Positions 21,742 through 33,228 of a stretch of 64,000 nt of DNA are shown here, piece after piece. The notes under the pieces were generated by a model. It was given only the letters and a program-made list of their open reading frames with translations. It ran no database searches and was not told the DNA's origin. Made by a program: the position numbers and the translations under genes. Source of the DNA: Sclerotiophoma versabilis (lineage: Eukaryota; Ascomycota; Dothideomycetes; Pleosporales; Didymellaceae); NCBI GenBank assembly GCA_012274445.1, contig JAAROD010000080.1:372001-436000 (forward strand). The letters run 5' to 3'. The first letter of the stretch is position 1. Every line of letters starts with the position of its first letter.

Positions 21742-23490
21742 TTACAACTCCGCCTCGTCCATGTTCCTGATCCAGCCCCACATCCACTTGACCGTATCGA
21801 GATGTGCCTGCACGCCAATCCTCTCGTCCACAGTGTGGATGTTACCCAAGCCTACTTGTTCCTTGTCCCAGCCAGGTCCATACCTGAAAATGTGCTCGCT
21901 CAAGTCCCAGTAGTAGCGCGTGTCAGTATTTCCTGTCATAATACCGGGCGCAACAATAAGATCCTTGCCGTAGAGTGCACGAGTAGTACCCGAGAGGATA
22001 GAGAAGGGTGTCGCATGGGTACTGTTTGACGAGCTCGAGTGCAGAGTCGTTGGCGTTACAGGTGCAGGCTCGAGGGTGGTGGCGCGGTGTGAGAGGGTGA
22101 TACTTGACGGTTCCTCAGTACCATTGAAAGCATTGAGTTTAAGACTGTATTTCTTTGCAACAATGCCAGCAAGCTTGGAGATGTGAGCTTCGATATGCTG
22201 TGAACTCGAACCAACATTGATGCGATGGTTAACAGTAACTTGTGTGCGCTCGGGCAGCGCGTTGTTTTTGACACCACCGTGAATAATGTCGACGGCAACC
22301 GAGGTCGTAAAGAGATACTTGACGCCCGGACCGGCTTTGGCGGCCTCCTCAGCGAGCTTGTCTGGCATTTTCTTGCAGGTTTGGCTTCTAGCAGAGCGCT
22401 TGTCAAGCAAATGGTGCAGCTTCTTAGGGAATTTGGGTGCATGCTCAGCGCCGCAAGTCAGGAGACCAAGGTAAGGGTTCACCTCAGCAAGACGCGGCTC
22501 GTACAGGTCGTTCTCGATCAAAGTGATGAGCTCAGCAGCAACACCAATGCCGTTGTGCGCGGGAGGAATCGAAGAGTGACCGCCTGGCATACGCACTACA
22601 ATGTCAACATCGACGTAGCCCTTTTCCGCAACGCCTGGAATCGCGAAATTCGCACCCCAGTTCTCGACGTTAACAGCACCCTCGTCAACAATTGCAGCGA
22701 TGGAGTTGTGTCCGTACTTCTCGATCAGGTGCTTGGCAAGGTGTTGCGCACCCTGGCGACCAGAGATCTCCTCGTCAAAACCAAAAGAAAGAATGAGCGT
22801 GCGACGAGGTTGAAAATCGGCTGACAAAAGTGCTTCCACCGTGTTGAGAATGGCTAAAAGCTGATTCTTGCAGTCACTCGCCCCACGACCCCAAACAAAT
22901 TTGCCGTCGTAATGACCAGAGAAGGGCGGGTGCGTCCATTGCTTTACCGTGCTGTCTGGAACTGGCACTACGTCTTGGTGCGCCATAAGGAGGGTAGCTT
23001 TCAAGGAAGGAACCGATCCTGGCCACGTAAACAACAAGCCATGCGTGTTGACCTTCTCAAGCTGAAGGCTGGCATGCGTGAGGGGAAATGTCTTTGCCAG
23101 GTAGTCTGCGAAGGAGTTGAAGATATCCCATCGAGGGTCTGCACCGATATCGCCCATGTCATCATAGCTTTGGGTGGGGATCTGCACGGCCCCGGACAGA
23201 CGCTCGATTGCGAGCTTGCGGAAGTCGTCAGATTGCAGGTAGCTTTCGGTGTCGTTCAGTTCTTTCGTGGTCCTCGACGGAAACAAAGGGTCGACCTGGT
23301 GACACTTGGCTTTTGATCCCGTACCTGTGCTGGGATGCCATTGAGGCGCGTCACCAGTGATGACAATGTAACCTCGAAGCAACAACCAGATTCCCAGCAA
23401 AGATAGGGTACATCGAAGGGCAGCCGATGACCTCCAGCTCCTCTTGGGTCTCTCAATCTCTGTGAGTGCGTCTCCCCAGGTCTTGGCCAT
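21742..23490 (-). CDS. M20 family zinc carboxypeptidase, Gly-Xaa carboxypeptidase (CPS1) type
   Basis: This is an intronless protein of 582 aa, of the usual length for yeast carboxypeptidase S relatives. An N-terminal hydrophobic segment (ALRCTLSLLGIWLLLRGYIV) after a basic cytoplasmic start suggests a type II anchor, with the catalytic part in the vacuole or secretory lumen. The metal-site motifs of M20 are present in order: LLMAHQDVVPVP, FVWGRGASDCKNQL, GFDEEISGRQGAQHL, MPGGHSSIPPAHNGIG and near the C-terminus GIMTGNTDTRYYWDLSEHIF. It releases C-terminal residues from small peptides in this family. It lies in tandem with the downstream-strand RGS gene (both minus), 340 bp apart. Confidence 0.93.
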   Translation of the reverse strand: MAKTWGDALTEIERPKRSWRSSAALRCTLSLLGIWLLLRGYIVITGDAPQWHPSTGTGSKAKCHQVDPLFPSRTTKELNDTESYLQSDDFRKLAIERLSGAVQIPTQSYDDMGDIGADPRWDIFNSFADYLAKTFPLTHASLQLEKVNTHGLLFTWPGSVPSLKATLLMAHQDVVPVPDSTVKQWTHPPFSGHYDGKFVWGRGASDCKNQLLAILNTVEALLSADFQPRRTLILSFGFDEEISGRQGAQHLAKHLIEKYGHNSIAAIVDEGAVNVENWGANFAIPGVAEKGYVDVDIVVRMPGGHSSIPPAHNGIGVAAELITLIENDLYEPRLAEVNPYLGLLTCGAEHAPKFPKKLHHLLDKRSARSQTCKKMPDKLAEEAAKAGPGVKYLFTTSVAVDIIHGGVKNNALPERTQVTVNHRINVGSSSQHIEAHISKLAGIVAKKYSLKLNAFNGTEEPSSITLSHRATTLEPAPVTPTTLHSSSSNSTHATPFSILSGTTRALYGKDLIVAPGIMTGNTDTRYYWDLSEHIFRYGPGWDKEQVGLGNIHTVDERIGVQAHLDTVKWMWGWIRNMDEAEL

Positions 23491-23830
23491 GTTGATGGTG
23501 TGGTGGTTGAAGATGCGAGAGCGGACCTCGGGTATAAGGCGGGAAAACCAGTCTAGTCCAAGTATGGAAGGTGCATTCGTACTTCCGTATCGAAAAGTCG
23601 TTATCGGAGAGACTCTTCATTAGCAGTCAGGAGTGGAATGTGTGCTCAGAAATGATGACAATCTATGTGAGAAAAGAAATGAGTATTGGTATCATGTTAA
23701 TTACATCAACTATTGAGCAAAGCCCCCAACTTGAAAAGAAAACTCATCAACGCTTGCCCATGAGAGGCGCAAGCATCATGCAACATCGCAACATCGCAAC
23801 ATCGTAGCAATACAGATCTCTGCCTGTAAA
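23491..23830. other. Intergenic, M20 peptidase promoter
   Basis: These 340 bp lie between two minus-strand genes. They include a triple 8-bp repeat at 23780-23803. No gene is seen. Confidence 0.5.
23780..23803. repeat. 8-bp tandem repeat, 3 copies
   Basis: The unit gcaacatc is repeated three times perfectly just past the stop codon of the RGS gene. Confidence 0.9.
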
Positions 23831-26034
23831 CTAGTTTCGATTGCACAAGATCTTCTGCTTCCACCCGTTGCCCGCCTCTTCATCATTGCTAGTCTGGCTT
23901 GCGGCACGTCCAGCATTAACAAACTTTGGCCATGTGTTGGTAAGAACCAGGTATTTGATCTCTCTCTCGGCCGGCTCGAAGATGAGTTCTGCAAATGTAT
24001 CGGGGATCTGGATATCGGCGAATTTATCGTCCGAATATAGCCCGTCCGGGCGCGAAACAGCCCTCAAGTTCGCACGGCCGAGTGCATCCAGGTCCTTCAA
24101 TCCAAAAGTGGAGCAGGTGGGACTGGGTGGTGCATTTTGTGAGTGGGTTGCAGAGACGTCATCTGGTTGAACACTGTCGAAAGGTGTAGCGGAGTCAGAA
24201 GTTTCAGAAGACAGCGATCCGCGCTTGTTACGGTACAGAGCGACAGCGGCGCTGTCAAAAACATTAAACAGGCGTTTCATCTCTCTAGAGGAGATGTTAA
24301 TGGGAAACTCCGAGAACTCGAGTGAAATGAAGCGAGCGTAGATGTGGGTGGCAGCGATGAACTGCTGGCGGCGGTGGTCCGCAATGGAAGTCTTAGGTGT
24401 GAACCAATATCTTCGCCAATCGGCGACGTGAGTAAGGAAGCTGACATTCTCGCCTGAGAAATCCTTGAGCGCCGCAAATTTCAGCAGAGGAGTTGCGTTT
24501 GTCCTGAGCGCATTCTCAAGCGCTGTCATAGTAAGCATGCCGGATTTGGTCGATTCGAGGCTGTTGACAGTTATGTCACCACCAGACTTGAGGGTTGTCG
24601 TCCTAGAGCAGGTATCGGAGTAAACACTACCAGTCTTCAACGCCCCTTCAGCAGCGACTGTGCCATCGATATTGTTCAGGGCTTGACGCTTCTCCCATTC
24701 AGCAATAGCCTCCAGAGTCTCTTGGCGAAGGCTCTGGGCTCTGAAGACACCCACGATGGGAAAGCCAAGGGTGATTACCTCCATGAGAAATATAAAGAAA
24801 CCGAACCACATCGGCGGAGGAACATAGGCACCGGCGGCGGCCATTGAAGGAGAGTAAAGGCCAGCAAGCCACATAGGAGAAGTTGGAAGCCTTGAAAGGT
24901 CAGCGTTGAAGCTACATGTCGGATGAAGAACTTACCCAGCGATACAACAGCAAATAGTCTGGATTCGCCAACCGTGAACATCGCGGACTCCTCTGCTTTT
25001 CCAGATCATATAAGGCGCATAGATCCAGGCCCATACAAATTGCCAGACGATTGAAGCCCACCACTCCCAACCTTGGTTACACTTGACATACACCTCTGCC
25101 TCTGTACCCATCACGCTGTAGTTCCACAGACCCCAGCCGGGATGGAACTTCTCGGAGCCAAGAAATACGAACAACGCGACTACGATCTAGTACAGGATGG
25201 TCAGTATGTCTATCGTTGCAACTGTGAAAGATGTGCTTACTTGAACGATCATTCCAATTCCGATGAACACCAGCGAGCGATCGACTCTGTCGGCTCTCTC
25301 AACTCCAGATATAATTCTTTTGAAACGGCTATTACCCATCGACGCAGCCTCCTTCTCACTGATTGGCTTCTGATCTTTCAGAGTGCTCATATGAGCAAGT
25401 TGCTTCTGTCGGCTTGCAACGTGCAGGAACTGAGTGTTGGCGGCCTGGAACATCGCCATACCAAAAGGAACAAGGATGTTCATCATCCAGTAGATTACAG
25501 AACAAGGAAAGTATGCGCCAAAAGGATACGCACAAAGACTGATGGCTCCATAAATGTGGAGGGCGACTACTCCAGTGGATAGAAGAGGAAGATTTCTCAT
25601 ACGGATAGATGGGAGTTCACGATGCCTAACGTCATCGTACGATCAGCAACAGGACAAATTGGATTAACAAGCTGCTAAACTCACCTCCAGAGGAAGGCCA
25701 TCGCAACAACGAGCGACACATTCCAAGAGATCTCAAAGGCGATGTAGAACCATCCAAGGGGCCCAAGCTGCGCTTTCGGATGATCCATGATAAAGAGTGA
25801 CAAGCTATAACAACAGTACAGGATAGTGAGTGCAAGACTGGGGGTCCCAACGCTTGGGCTCACGACAACCCTTATACTGGGAGGTGCAAGAGTAAGAGGA
25901 AATAAAGGAGCATGCTCATCGGCGAGCTGAAGATCGAAGAGATGGACTAATGACAGTGTGCAGCAGATCAAGACGCGTTCGGGGGGCGGGCTAAATTCGT
26001 CATGATTTCTAGCTCTCATATCTGCCGCAATCAT
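23831..26034 (-). CDS. Seven-transmembrane protein with C-terminal RGS domain
   Basis: This is a four-exon gene: 26034-25685, 25625-25241, 25186-24936 and 24890-23831, 681 aa. The introns 25626-25684, 25187-25240 and 24891-24935 all have GTGAGT/GTAAG donors, and the phases close. Seven hydrophobic segments can be picked: SLALTILYCCYSLSLFI, WFYIAFEISWNVSLVVAMAF, LLSTGVVALHIYGAISLCAY, VIYWMMNILVPFGMAMF, LVFIGIGMIVQ plus VVALFVFLG, WASIVWQFVWAWIYAPYMI and WFGFFIFLMEVITLGFPIVG. An RGS-type helical domain follows (LENALRTNATPLLKFAALKDF, ENVSFLTHVADWRRYW, later FISLEFSEFPINISSREMK). A plant-AtRGS1-like GPCR-RGS architecture is known in fungi (GprK/Rgs7 class), where it tunes G-protein signalling in response to external cues. 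The first Met is uncertain; a later start at 26019 is possible. Confidence 0.88.
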
Positions 26035-29000
26035 GCCGTGGGGTCAAACTTAACACGGGATTCCCCTTGCCGTTGTTGGACACAGCCTCAACGCTTGACA
26101 AAGCCGTGATGGTCCGGCAGCCAATATGGCTAGCTTTATCGAGTTCCGCCTATCACGATCAACAGCGCGCCGACAGACAGTTAGAGGACGGGCCTAAAAA
26201 GGCATGCAACAGATGACATAGAACCACCGTGGCATTAGGAGATCGTTATTTTGGATGACTGCTGGTGATGCCCACAGGTCGTGGATGTTGAGGCCGAAGT
26301 ATCTCGGCGGTGCATACGTTGCCTGCATGTCGCCAGCCAGCCAAAATCATATTGCTGCTCGCAACAAACTTCTATAACCGTGTGTGCGGAGCATTGGCGG
26401 GAACCAGCTTCCATGCCGTTTGCTGGGGTGCATAAGTGTAGGTCCGTTGGCCACGTTGTGGTAGCATCTTAGCGGAGGATAAGGTTTGTGTGGCTGGTCC
26501 ACCTTGAGGTTGCTGATCGCGCTCTCAGACGTTGGTTTGCCCGCTGAATGCTTTGCAGCTTCAGCCACAAGAACCCGAAGCCGTGGAGGGGAACCACGCC
26601 GAAGGACTGGTTTTGCTCATGCACATTTTCCTGCGCCAACGGCACCCCTGAACTTTTGCCTTGATGTTTCCCGTCCCCTCGTGTTCTTGACAGCGGCTGG
26701 ACGCACGAGCCATAAAAATGGATCATGGTCTGGATTGTCCCGTGCACCAGATCGAGCAAACCCCCAATCGCTTCAGACATGAGATTGATCGATGAATTCC
26801 GCAAGAACAGGGTACATGTGTTTGCTCCGCGGAACAATCCTAACCAACACTGCTCCTGAAGATTCGTGCCTGAAGATCATGTAGGACTGCTGATCTGAAA
26901 TACATGAGTCGAGGGCACGGCAACTGCCGGCCGTGAGGCCTTGAACAACGCGCAAACTCGCAAAGACTGGCCACCAGTTCGACTTTCCAAAGCTTAGTAG
27001 CTGGTAACACATAGTGGTTTGGTGATGCACGAGATCTGCTGTACGGATTGGCATCTTTTCCGGATGCACAGACAAATTGAACCGGGCAGTTGCTGCTTGC
27101 ACAATATCGAAGCTGTGCAGGGCGAGCACATTGTTGCCGGCTAGCTCCCACATTGGTTCGCCGAGTTTCCAACGTCAGCCAAGGTTCTCAGAGCCTCCTA
27201 AGGGCCATGCGATCTGTGACAAACAATCAAACATGCTTGTCAATCGACGGATAGGCTGAAGAACAACAGACGTCAAATTCGTGGCAGCGGACTTGTAGTC
27301 TTCGCCACGTGCGCATGGCTTTAGCTCCTGCACCGGTTCAATTGTCCCCATCCGTGCTTTTGCGCCGCGCTCTCTTCTCTTCCTGCTTTGGCGTCTGTAT
27401 AGGTAGTCGAGCTGCAACAACGCGATAGCTCGATGCTGATGTTACAACTAAGGCGAATGCAGCTTCAACCTTAAGCCAGTAAATGATTGTCGTGTATTTG
27501 ATATTCTGGGTCTTAGAATTGCATAGGAAACTGAGGCGAATTACGGCCACGGCAACAACGCACGCCGAGAGACGTTTGAAGACATTGTTCAGAACGGCGC
27601 GTGACAGGCGCGAAGTTCGCCATATGGATCAGCAATATTGGTATCGATATGACTATCAGACCACGCTGGTCTCAAGACTAAGCCCCGAAGAGTATGCTGC
27701 ACACCTGCCAGATCTGTCACTGTATCAATAATAACCAAAAAGATCCCCCCGCACACGTATTGGGTGATCCTCCTTGAAGTTTTCGGCATTCTTGCAGTAG
27801 TCAGCTCTGTGGGGTCGCGGTAACAAGTATGTCGCAAGTGGATGTTAGATACAAGAAATTGGACACGAGGTGGGAGGAACCGCTAGTGTGCATATGCAGG
27901 CCGCCGTGCTGATGCTGATCGTTGCCCAGTAAGTGATACCGTGTCAGGCTTACAGACACTAAAGAACAGGGCGGTTCGTGAAACTAGCCAAAGTAGCTGG
28001 ATGGCAGCAGTCAGGCGTAGAGCAGCATGTGCGTGTTGCCGGACATAGTTCCGGTCTGCACGGGACTTTGCATCGCCGCAGTAATAGAGCGATCTCAAGT
28101 TGGACAGAGAAGTGCCGAGCCGGCGAATAACCGGACATAATTCTGGTTTGCGCGGGACCCTGCGTCACCCTGGTCATAGAGCAAATCTAAAGTGGAATCG
28201 GTAGGTGCCGATCCGGTGAATAGCGAGGGTAAGGCTATCAAAAGGGAACGTTCGGTCCTCCTTAGTCCTTCCTTCTTGGAGAAGCGTATGACACGTGAAG
28301 ATGCTACTATGTTAGCTGGCAGTAGTAGTGTAGGTGGAGAAGGCAAACAGAAGTGCTATTTTGATGCCGCAGAATGGCTCTACTGACCAAACTACACTAA
28401 ATCCCGCCTGGTTATGTATAAAATACAATGCCAGGCTGTCTCTGACTGCACATACGTATCTTCATCGCAATTTCCATAGACACAATAGTAACAAAGCTGA
28501 GCTCTATCTATTTGATGATTACAGCCGAGTATCCCTGCTCCGAGGCTCCACCAACACTACTTCTGCCAGGTACCGTTGTAAAGACAAGCTGCAAAGGGCC
28601 CACATGAGTACATGGGCGACTATCAGTACTCTAGGCCCAATTTTGATGAAGCTACGCTCACCCTGTAGACCCCTTTCTCGCTCCGCTACGTTCGGTAACT
28701 TTCGCATTGCATGAAAATGAATAACTATTGATGGCCAACACCGGCTTTACTGTGGAGCAAACAAGTCACTCACTAGTCCGCGCAGTTCACCAGCGCGCGC
28801 GACTCACTTGATTGCTCGGCATGCAGAGATTCCTGTAGGCGTTACGCACCGTCTGCGGAGAGTTGACGTTGGTGTAGGTGCGAAAGTGCGTATAATGAGA
28901 TGAATGGCAGTGAGGTGCTTGCCTACGACAAATCTGTACAGCTGCGAGAAAAAGCAGCAATCTTTCCCATACAACACTCATAATCACCACTAAGGTCACG

Positions 29001-29185
29001 GATAGTCCATCTGCAGCATGCAAGGAATAAATTGTGAATTAAATATTTCTGTCATGTCAACTAAGCGCAATGTGTGGGTGGACAAGAGGCTCTCGCCCGT
29101 TTCTCTTGTCCAGCGTTTGGAATAACTTGAAGTACTGCAATGACAATGTAGCAGTCCTTTGAACTTATGAAAACTTTCCTTGGTC
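26035..29185. other. Gene-poor region upstream of RGS gene
   Basis: There are 3.1 kb without a supported gene. Open frames such as 26773-27153 (-) and 27483-27731 (+) show no domain. The notable feature is the diverged tandem repeat at 28039-28222. The 3' side carries the end of the old yellow enzyme gene. Confidence 0.5.
28039..28222. repeat. Diverged tandem duplication, two ~91-bp copies
   Basis: Copy 1 (28039-28129) and copy 2 (28131-28222) both start ccggacata and end cggcgaata/cggtgaata. Most differences are A/G or C/T. On the minus strand both encode related peptides (YCGDAKSRADRNYVR and YDQGDAGSRANQNYVR), in different overall frames. Confidence 0.75.
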
Positions 29186-30331
29186 TCAAGCCACTGAACC
29201 CTCCTTGAACCCCTCAGAAAAAGGATAATCCGTATACCCCTCCTCCGGCGTCTTCCCTTTTACATAAAACGTGCTTCTATCATACCTATTCAACTCTCTC
29301 CCCGCCCTGATCTTATATACTAAGTCCGGATTCGCCAGAAAGTGTCTTCCAAACACGAAAACTACATCAAAATCCTTGTACTTCGCATCTGCAGCATCCC
29401 ACACATTCTCTGGCGTATACCCACCTGCTACCAAGACCGGCTTCTTCTTGTCCCAAACATCGAGCAGAAAATCGATGCTCTCTGTGCTCTCACAATCTAC
29501 GTTGTTGTTCACCCTGCTTTCGATGATATGCAAATACCCCAAACCCAACCCCTTCAACACTCGCACGAGGTAAGAGAACGTAGGCACCGGATCTGCCATC
29601 CGCATACCTTGAAATGGACTCCAAGGGCTAATCCTGAAGCCGACTTGCACAGCTCCTATGGCCTCGGCGCAAGCTCTGGCGATCTCGACACCGAAGCGCG
29701 CTCTGTTTTCGATGCTCCCGCCCCAGGCATCGATGCGATGGTTACACGTATCCTGCAGGAATTGATCGATGAGGTACCCATTCGCGCCGTGGAGTTCAAT
29801 ACCATCGAAGCCCGCTGTGATTGCATTCCGAGCTGCTTGAGCAAAGTCGGCGATACATTGGTGAATTTGTTCCTGGGTCATTGCGTTTGGAACAAGTTCT
29901 GGGCTAGTCTTCTCAGTAAAACCCGAGCCGAGTATGGGGATGGCGCTACTGCTTAGCATTTCAAAGCCCTCTTTCTTGAGCTCCTCGGCATCTGCGGCAC
30001 GTCCTGGGGCGACGAGTTGACAGATCATGCTGCATTCCTTTGCATGAACGGCGTCGGTGATGGCTTTCCAGCCAGCAATCTGCTCTGGAGTCCAAATTCC
30101 AGGACCGTGGGGCATACCGGCGTGGGCGGGGGAGATGAGTGTTGCTTCGGCGATGAGGAGGGTTCCTGGAACGCACGCACGTTGGGTGTAGTATTCTATA
30201 GCTAGAGGTTGCTGGACATGATCATCATTCGCGCGAAGGCGTGTGAGTGGTGCCATCGCGATACGGTGTTGGCAGTCTATATTCCCTACCCGGAGAGGGC
30301 TGAATAATTTGGATTCCGGCATGGCGTTCAA
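29186..30331 (-). CDS. NADH:flavin oxidoreductase, old yellow enzyme family
   Basis: This is an intronless gene of 381 aa, a full-length FMN-dependent ene-reductase (TIM barrel) reducing activated alkenes with NAD(P)H. It starts KLFSPLRVGNIDCQHRIAMA with the family MAPLTRLRA. The active-site HGANGYLIDQFLQDTCN supplies the His and Asn that bind the substrate carbonyl, plus the Tyr. FMN-site motifs are RIDAWGGSIENRARF, GFRISPW and FGRHFLANPDLV. The usual QLW...GR segment reads CQLVAPGRAAD, so the Trp after QL is replaced by Val, a position known to shape substrate orientation in OYE1. No targeting signal, so cytosolic. Not in a recognisable biosynthetic cluster. Confidence 0.93.
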   Translation of the reverse strand: MNAMPESKLFSPLRVGNIDCQHRIAMAPLTRLRANDDHVQQPLAIEYYTQRACVPGTLLIAEATLISPAHAGMPHGPGIWTPEQIAGWKAITDAVHAKECSMICQLVAPGRAADAEELKKEGFEMLSSSAIPILGSGFTEKTSPELVPNAMTQEQIHQCIADFAQAARNAITAGFDGIELHGANGYLIDQFLQDTCNHRIDAWGGSIENRARFGVEIARACAEAIGAVQVGFRISPWSPFQGMRMADPVPTFSYLVRVLKGLGLGYLHIIESRVNNNVDCESTESIDFLLDVWDKKKPVLVAGGYTPENVWDAADAKYKDFDVVFVFGRHFLANPDLVYKIRAGRELNRYDRSTFYVKGKTPEEGYTDYPFSEGFKEGSVA

Positions 30332-31288
30332 GGACCGAGGAATACGCTTGGGTACAGATATCCAAGAGTCGGAGAATTGTTAATGGAGAATGATTGACAA
30401 CGAAGTCACCACTAACATCTGTGAACTTTCGAGATGGGTGTACGTGGAAGAAGAGCGGGTATCAGTGTGCGATCGGAAGGAGCGTATGAAAAGGCTTCGT
30501 GGTCAATATGTGGTCGAAGGCTTGAAAACTCTGCTGCAAACTTATCATTGCTTCAACATCGAATGCTGACCAAGACTGATCTTGGCCAATGCAATGCTGT
30601 TACTTGAATAGGGACTGGAAGTATCCACGGCTTCGCCGATCGGTCGCCGAAGGTTCATTGTATCGACACCATATGTTGACTGTAAAACTGTGTGATTGAC
30701 AGGCTACTTTCGATTATCTTGGCGTCATTCAACTGGCTGTGTGAGTATAGTCTACGTTGAGGCGCAAGTCTTGCTGTGTTGTGGTGATATGTAGGTAACT
30801 CCCATGCATACTTTACCGCAGATTCCGCTTTTATAGTATCTCCACTTCCTTTTAGTGCCCGCAACGTCTTGACAGGAGCAGCGATGCCATTGCTAGACGC
30901 AGTATAGACTGCCGAGTCGCGGTAAAAAGATTAGCTTGGCGTAGCAGAAAAGTGGAGAGGTAGGTGAGTGCTGGGAAAATAATGACAAAAACATACAACA
31001 GCGGGTATTCGCTAGTGGTCACCCACCTAACTACTAATCCGCCGGTACGTTGCTTAAATAGGGCTGAGCGAACGGGAAGCCTTGTTTTCAACGTCCTATG
31101 GTCGTATGTGAAAGAGAGACCACAGTGGAAGCGTTATGAACAGGAACCACTTCCATACCGACTAAGAGGATGTCGTTGTGCACACCATTCATAGTGATTG
31201 TGAATCGCTTGAGCTCTTCGATTCAGTAAATCAATGCTGTTGTACATGTTGGTATGCTACAGTGCAGTCCTACAACTGCTTCGATGGT
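30332..31288. other. Intergenic, old yellow enzyme upstream region
   Basis: It holds the promoter of the old yellow enzyme and the 3' flank of ICP55, both minus strand. Short open frames are not supported as genes. Confidence 0.5.
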
Positions 31289-32929
31289 CTATATTCTCGT
31301 CTCGGTGCCCTTCAGGGCTTCGATGTCCACGATCTGCACATGTCAGTGTCCATTGGTGATGGCTCTGAGTTTGACTCACCTCTTTAACGGCCTCTGTAGT
31401 CAGTACGAACGGGCTCTCTTCATCAACGCAAACACTGTCCTCAATCCTCATACCGATGCCTCTTGCCCACTTCGGCCACCTCTCATTGTCCGGAACATAT
31501 ATCCCCGGCTCGACAGTGACAACCATGTTCTTCTCAAGGTATCTGGTTCTCGTCAAGCCTGGGCTGTCATGAACGTCGAGACCAAGGTAGTGACCGACGT
31601 GATGTGGGAATAACTTGTAGATGGCATCGTTCGACATATCGAAACCAAGGTCTTTAAGCCCATCCCTGAGTTGACTAGCTGCAATCTGGTGCAGCTTGTC
31701 AAGCGATAGCTGTGAAGAAACCCGACAAAGAGAAACGCAAGACCGTTGGACGTTTAGAAGAAGGGTATAGAGGTCGCGCTGCGCTGGCGTGAACTTGCCA
31801 GAAACTGGCCACGTGCGTGTAATGTCTGTGACATAGCTGCCGTACTGTGCGCCAGCATCGACCAAGACGAGGTCGTTGGGGTTCAACTGCATGTCGTTCG
31901 ATACATAGTGGATGGTATTAGCGTTAATGCCACCTGCGACAACCGGGACATACGCAGGACCGTCGCAGCCGTCCTGCTTAAACCAGTAATCGAGGAAGGA
32001 GTCGAGGTCCTTCTCAGTCGTGAAGGACTGGCGCATGGAGTCGGTAATGGCGCGCCCAGAGTGTTGTCCTGCCCTGCGCATATTCTGAATCTCTGCATCG
32101 CTCTTAATGACCCTCAATTCGTTCAGGAGCGGTCGCAGAGGTTTCATAGAAATTTCGTTCTCGTCTCGTGCATCGCGGAAGAGCTTCTGAATGCCTCCTG
32201 CCCGTGACGGCTCAGATCCTGACAGGAATCTCGACAGGATGTTCTTCGATATGCGGCTGCCGGGAAGGTCTGTGAAGATGTTCTTCGATCGCGTGATCAC
32301 CTCGGGGAGCATTCGATGCAGGTTGTTGATATCGGCAGCGACATCGGCGTTAAAGACGTCCTCAGCAGCCTCTACACCCGAGCGTGCGCCTTCCCAGATT
32401 TCGGCCTTGGCGTCTTTTGGGCGCACGTAGAGGTGGAAGATGTGGTCGTCATCTTCTTGCTTTTCGATGATAGCGAGGGCGTCTGGTTCCTTGAAGCCTA
32501 CACTCCTTAGCCGCCGCCCATTATCCGAGTCATGTGATATGTATACCGGTCAGGTAGAGGAAGTCTGGGTCCTGGTGGAACTTGTAGAAGACTGCGCCCG
32601 AGGCGTACTTCAGGTCTGAGCCGGCGAGGATGGCGATCGAATTCGGCGGCAGCTGTTTGGCGAGCTTCTGGCGACGCTCCCAGTACTCGAGGGCGGTAAT
32701 GTTAGGTGTAACTGCGTCACTGTTTAGCAATTGGTTGTATGAAGTAGGCGCAGTTGGTCGCACTTTCCCCAGGCTTCAGCAGGTGAGGGTGAGTCTCATG
32801 CAGCGGCTGCCCGAAACTGAGTTTCGACGCAGGAACCTCCACCGTCGCGTACCCCCTCCAACGCTGCGCCCTTGTGGCTCTCCATGGAACCCTTACTGTT
32901 GGTCGCAGTAATCTTAACGAAAGACTCAT
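31289..32929 (-). CDS. ICP55: Mitochondrial intermediate-cleaving peptidase, aminopeptidase P family
   Basis: This is an M24 metallopeptidase that removes one residue from imported mitochondrial proteins after MPP cleavage, stabilising them against N-end degradation. Exons 32929-32764, 32711-32547, 32497-31380 and 31333-31289 give 497 aa. The introns 32712-32763, 32498-32546 and 31334-31379 keep all phases. The N-terminus is Arg/Ser-rich with few acids (LRLLRPTVRVPWRATRAQR), a typical presequence. The conserved GQPLHETHPHLLKPGE precedes the aminopeptidase-P N-domain (SIAILAGSDLKYASGAVFYK, QDPDFLYLTG). The pita-bread catalytic domain carries the metal ligands in LVDAGAQYGSYVTDITRTWP, LFPHHVGHYLGLDVHD, VTVEPGIYVP and GIGMRIEDSV. 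The last exon supplies the C-terminal IVDIEALKG. It shares a 299-bp divergent promoter with the sirtuin gene. Confidence 0.95.
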
Positions 32930-33228
32930 GATAACACAATCAACGAAGATCGAAAGAGGGACGAATCACGAAAGCGCGAAATTGGCATTGTTTTCCGCCT
33001 TATCGATTGTAATAGACCGTCGGCGTCTGACGTAACGCGCCTTCTCAAGGCCGCACCAGGCTGCACGACAGCTTCCTCTGCGTGTGCTTGTTCTTGTGCC
33101 TGTGCCTGTGCCTGATGGCCCCTTCTTGCTTACACGGCTGGCGCACACATGTCACATCCAGCCACACGCCCATCTTGCGTATATAGTGTAAGACCGTCAT
33201 CCTGTCTTTCCCACGCATCATCCGCAGA
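32930..33228. promoter_or_regulatory. Shared divergent promoter ICP55 / sirtuin
   Basis: These 299 bp separate the start codons of two divergent genes, both likely mitochondrial by family. Near 33176 there is a tatatagt element 53 bp before the sirtuin ATG. A short CCTGTG repeat (tgtgcctgtgcctgtgcctg) lies around 33092-33111. Confidence 0.5.

Noticed and set aside
22225..22824. 199-codon plus-strand frame opposite the M20 peptidase
   Set aside because: Antisense to a conserved peptidase; shadow frame.
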